43,200 nt of DNA. Origin: Chitinophagaceae bacterium (lineage in GTDB: Bacteria > Bacteroidota > Bacteroidia > Chitinophagales > Chitinophagaceae). How positions within the stretch are numbered: the stretch's first letter is position 1; the number at the start of each line of letters is the position of its first letter. The DNA is taken from the NCBI GenBank assembly GCA_025923075.1, contig JAICGN010000027.1, positions 1 through 43,200 of the forward strand. The letters are read 5' to 3'. Of the stretch, positions 42,755 through 43,200 are shown piece after piece. A program made the translations under genes and the position numbers. A model generated the notes under the pieces. That model searched no databases, was not told where the DNA came from, and saw nothing but the letters and a program-made list of their open reading frames with translations.

Positions 42755-43200
42755 ATGTATCAAACTCTGCCGAAGTTTTCTCACCTTAGCCGTTTGCGAC
42801 CTGTCATTACAATATTATCCGTGTTGGTTTCTTCAACATTGTTTGGGCAAACACTTGGCGGCAGTTCGGTATTCAATTTTTTAAAATTACCGAATACGCC
42901 GCAGCTTACCGCCCTAGGTGGAGTAAATGTTTCCGTAACGTCGAATGATGTTGGCCTGGCATTTAATAATCCCGCATTACTTAAAAAAGAAATGCATACG
43001 CAAATGAATGCTGTATTCAATGACTTTTATGCCGGTATCAACACATATCATTTATCGTTTGCATATCGGCAGGAAAAATTGAAAACAAATTTTGGATGGG
43101 GACTTACCTATATAGATTATGGGAAAATTTCTGAAACAGATGCGTCGGGAAATATGATGGGCTCGGTCAAACCAACTGATTGGGTAATGCAGGTTTCAGC
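42755..43200 (+). CDS. porQ: Type IX secretion system protein PorQ, N-terminal part
   Basis: The gene starts at 42755 and continues past the window; 148 codons are visible. After a signal region ending in TLFGQ comes GGSSVFNFLKLPNTPQLTAL, then GGVNVSVTSNDVGLAFNNPA, the beginning typical of PorQ. The following FAYRQEKLKTNFGWGLTYI is a barrel strand pair. PorQ is an outer-membrane protein that works with PorU, PorV and PorZ at the surface attachment stage of type IX secretion. Its presence fits the sorting tail on the CHRD-domain protein at 26788. Only the N-terminal third is seen, so the call rests on that part. Confidence 0.88.
   Translation, partial: MYQTLPKFSHLSRLRPVITILSVLVSSTLFGQTLGGSSVFNFLKLPNTPQLTALGGVNVSVTSNDVGLAFNNPALLKKEMHTQMNAVFNDFYAGINTYHLSFAYRQEKLKTNFGWGLTYIDYGKISETDASGNMMGSVKPTDWVMQVS

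Overview
The window is chromosomal DNA of a Bacteroidota bacterium, most likely family Chitinophagaceae. The signs are a SusC/SusD outer-membrane uptake pair, a PorQ gene and a type IX secretion cargo protein, many small outer-membrane beta-barrels, a parA-parB-DUF5683-dapB gene order, and promoters of the Bacteroidota type (TTG, then about 19-21 bases, then TAnnTTTG). Genes are AT-rich with short intergenic spaces. No rRNA, tRNA, CRISPR array or transposase was seen.

Layout. 1-5.2 kb: the 3' end of a SppA-type protease, two small reverse-strand genes, a lone ABC-2 permease, an SRPBCC protein, a DUF2911 protein and reverse-strand anmK. 5.4-10.7 kb: a DeoR-type regulator followed by a SusC/SusD pair and a clear terminator. 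10.8-14.7 kb: an ECF sigma factor overlapping a protein with a cytoplasmic tail, one inner-membrane helix, a charged linker and a beta-barrel-like C-terminus, then an LVIVD-type lipoprotein and a small barrel protein. 14.7-20.8 kb: queG, a PadR regulator with an unusual membrane protein, a DUF4383 protein, an ABC exporter and a tandem universal stress protein. 21-23.6 kb: a two-subunit molybdenum hydroxylase of the isoquinoline 1-oxidoreductase type.

23.7-30.5 kb is the accessory part. It holds an Imm26-like protein, an unknown small ORF, a lipoprotein, a CHRD-domain protein carrying a type IX sorting tail, a rifampin ADP-ribosyltransferase (arr) and, 9 bases upstream of arr in the same direction, an exported ADP-ribosylglycohydrolase family protein. 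Two diverged 300-base direct repeats and several copies of a CCAACAACGGC-type motif lie between these genes. arr has clearly higher GC than its surroundings.

30.5-36.7 kb: a flavin oxidase, then the reverse-strand chromosome-partition block parA, parB, DUF5683, dapB. A four-helix-bundle (S23-type) gene sits between parA and parB and is bracketed by inverted arrays of a GAGTTCG heptamer. 36.8-43.2 kb: a UPF0173 hydrolase divergent from a membrane metallophosphoesterase with a near-leaderless promoter, two outer-membrane proteins, lon protease and the 5' part of porQ.

The points most worth follow-up are the arr / ADP-ribosylglycohydrolase pair, the S23 gene inside parAB with its inverted heptamer arrays, the sigma factor with a one-protein inner-to-outer-membrane partner, and the repeat-rich accessory block at 25-28.4 kb.
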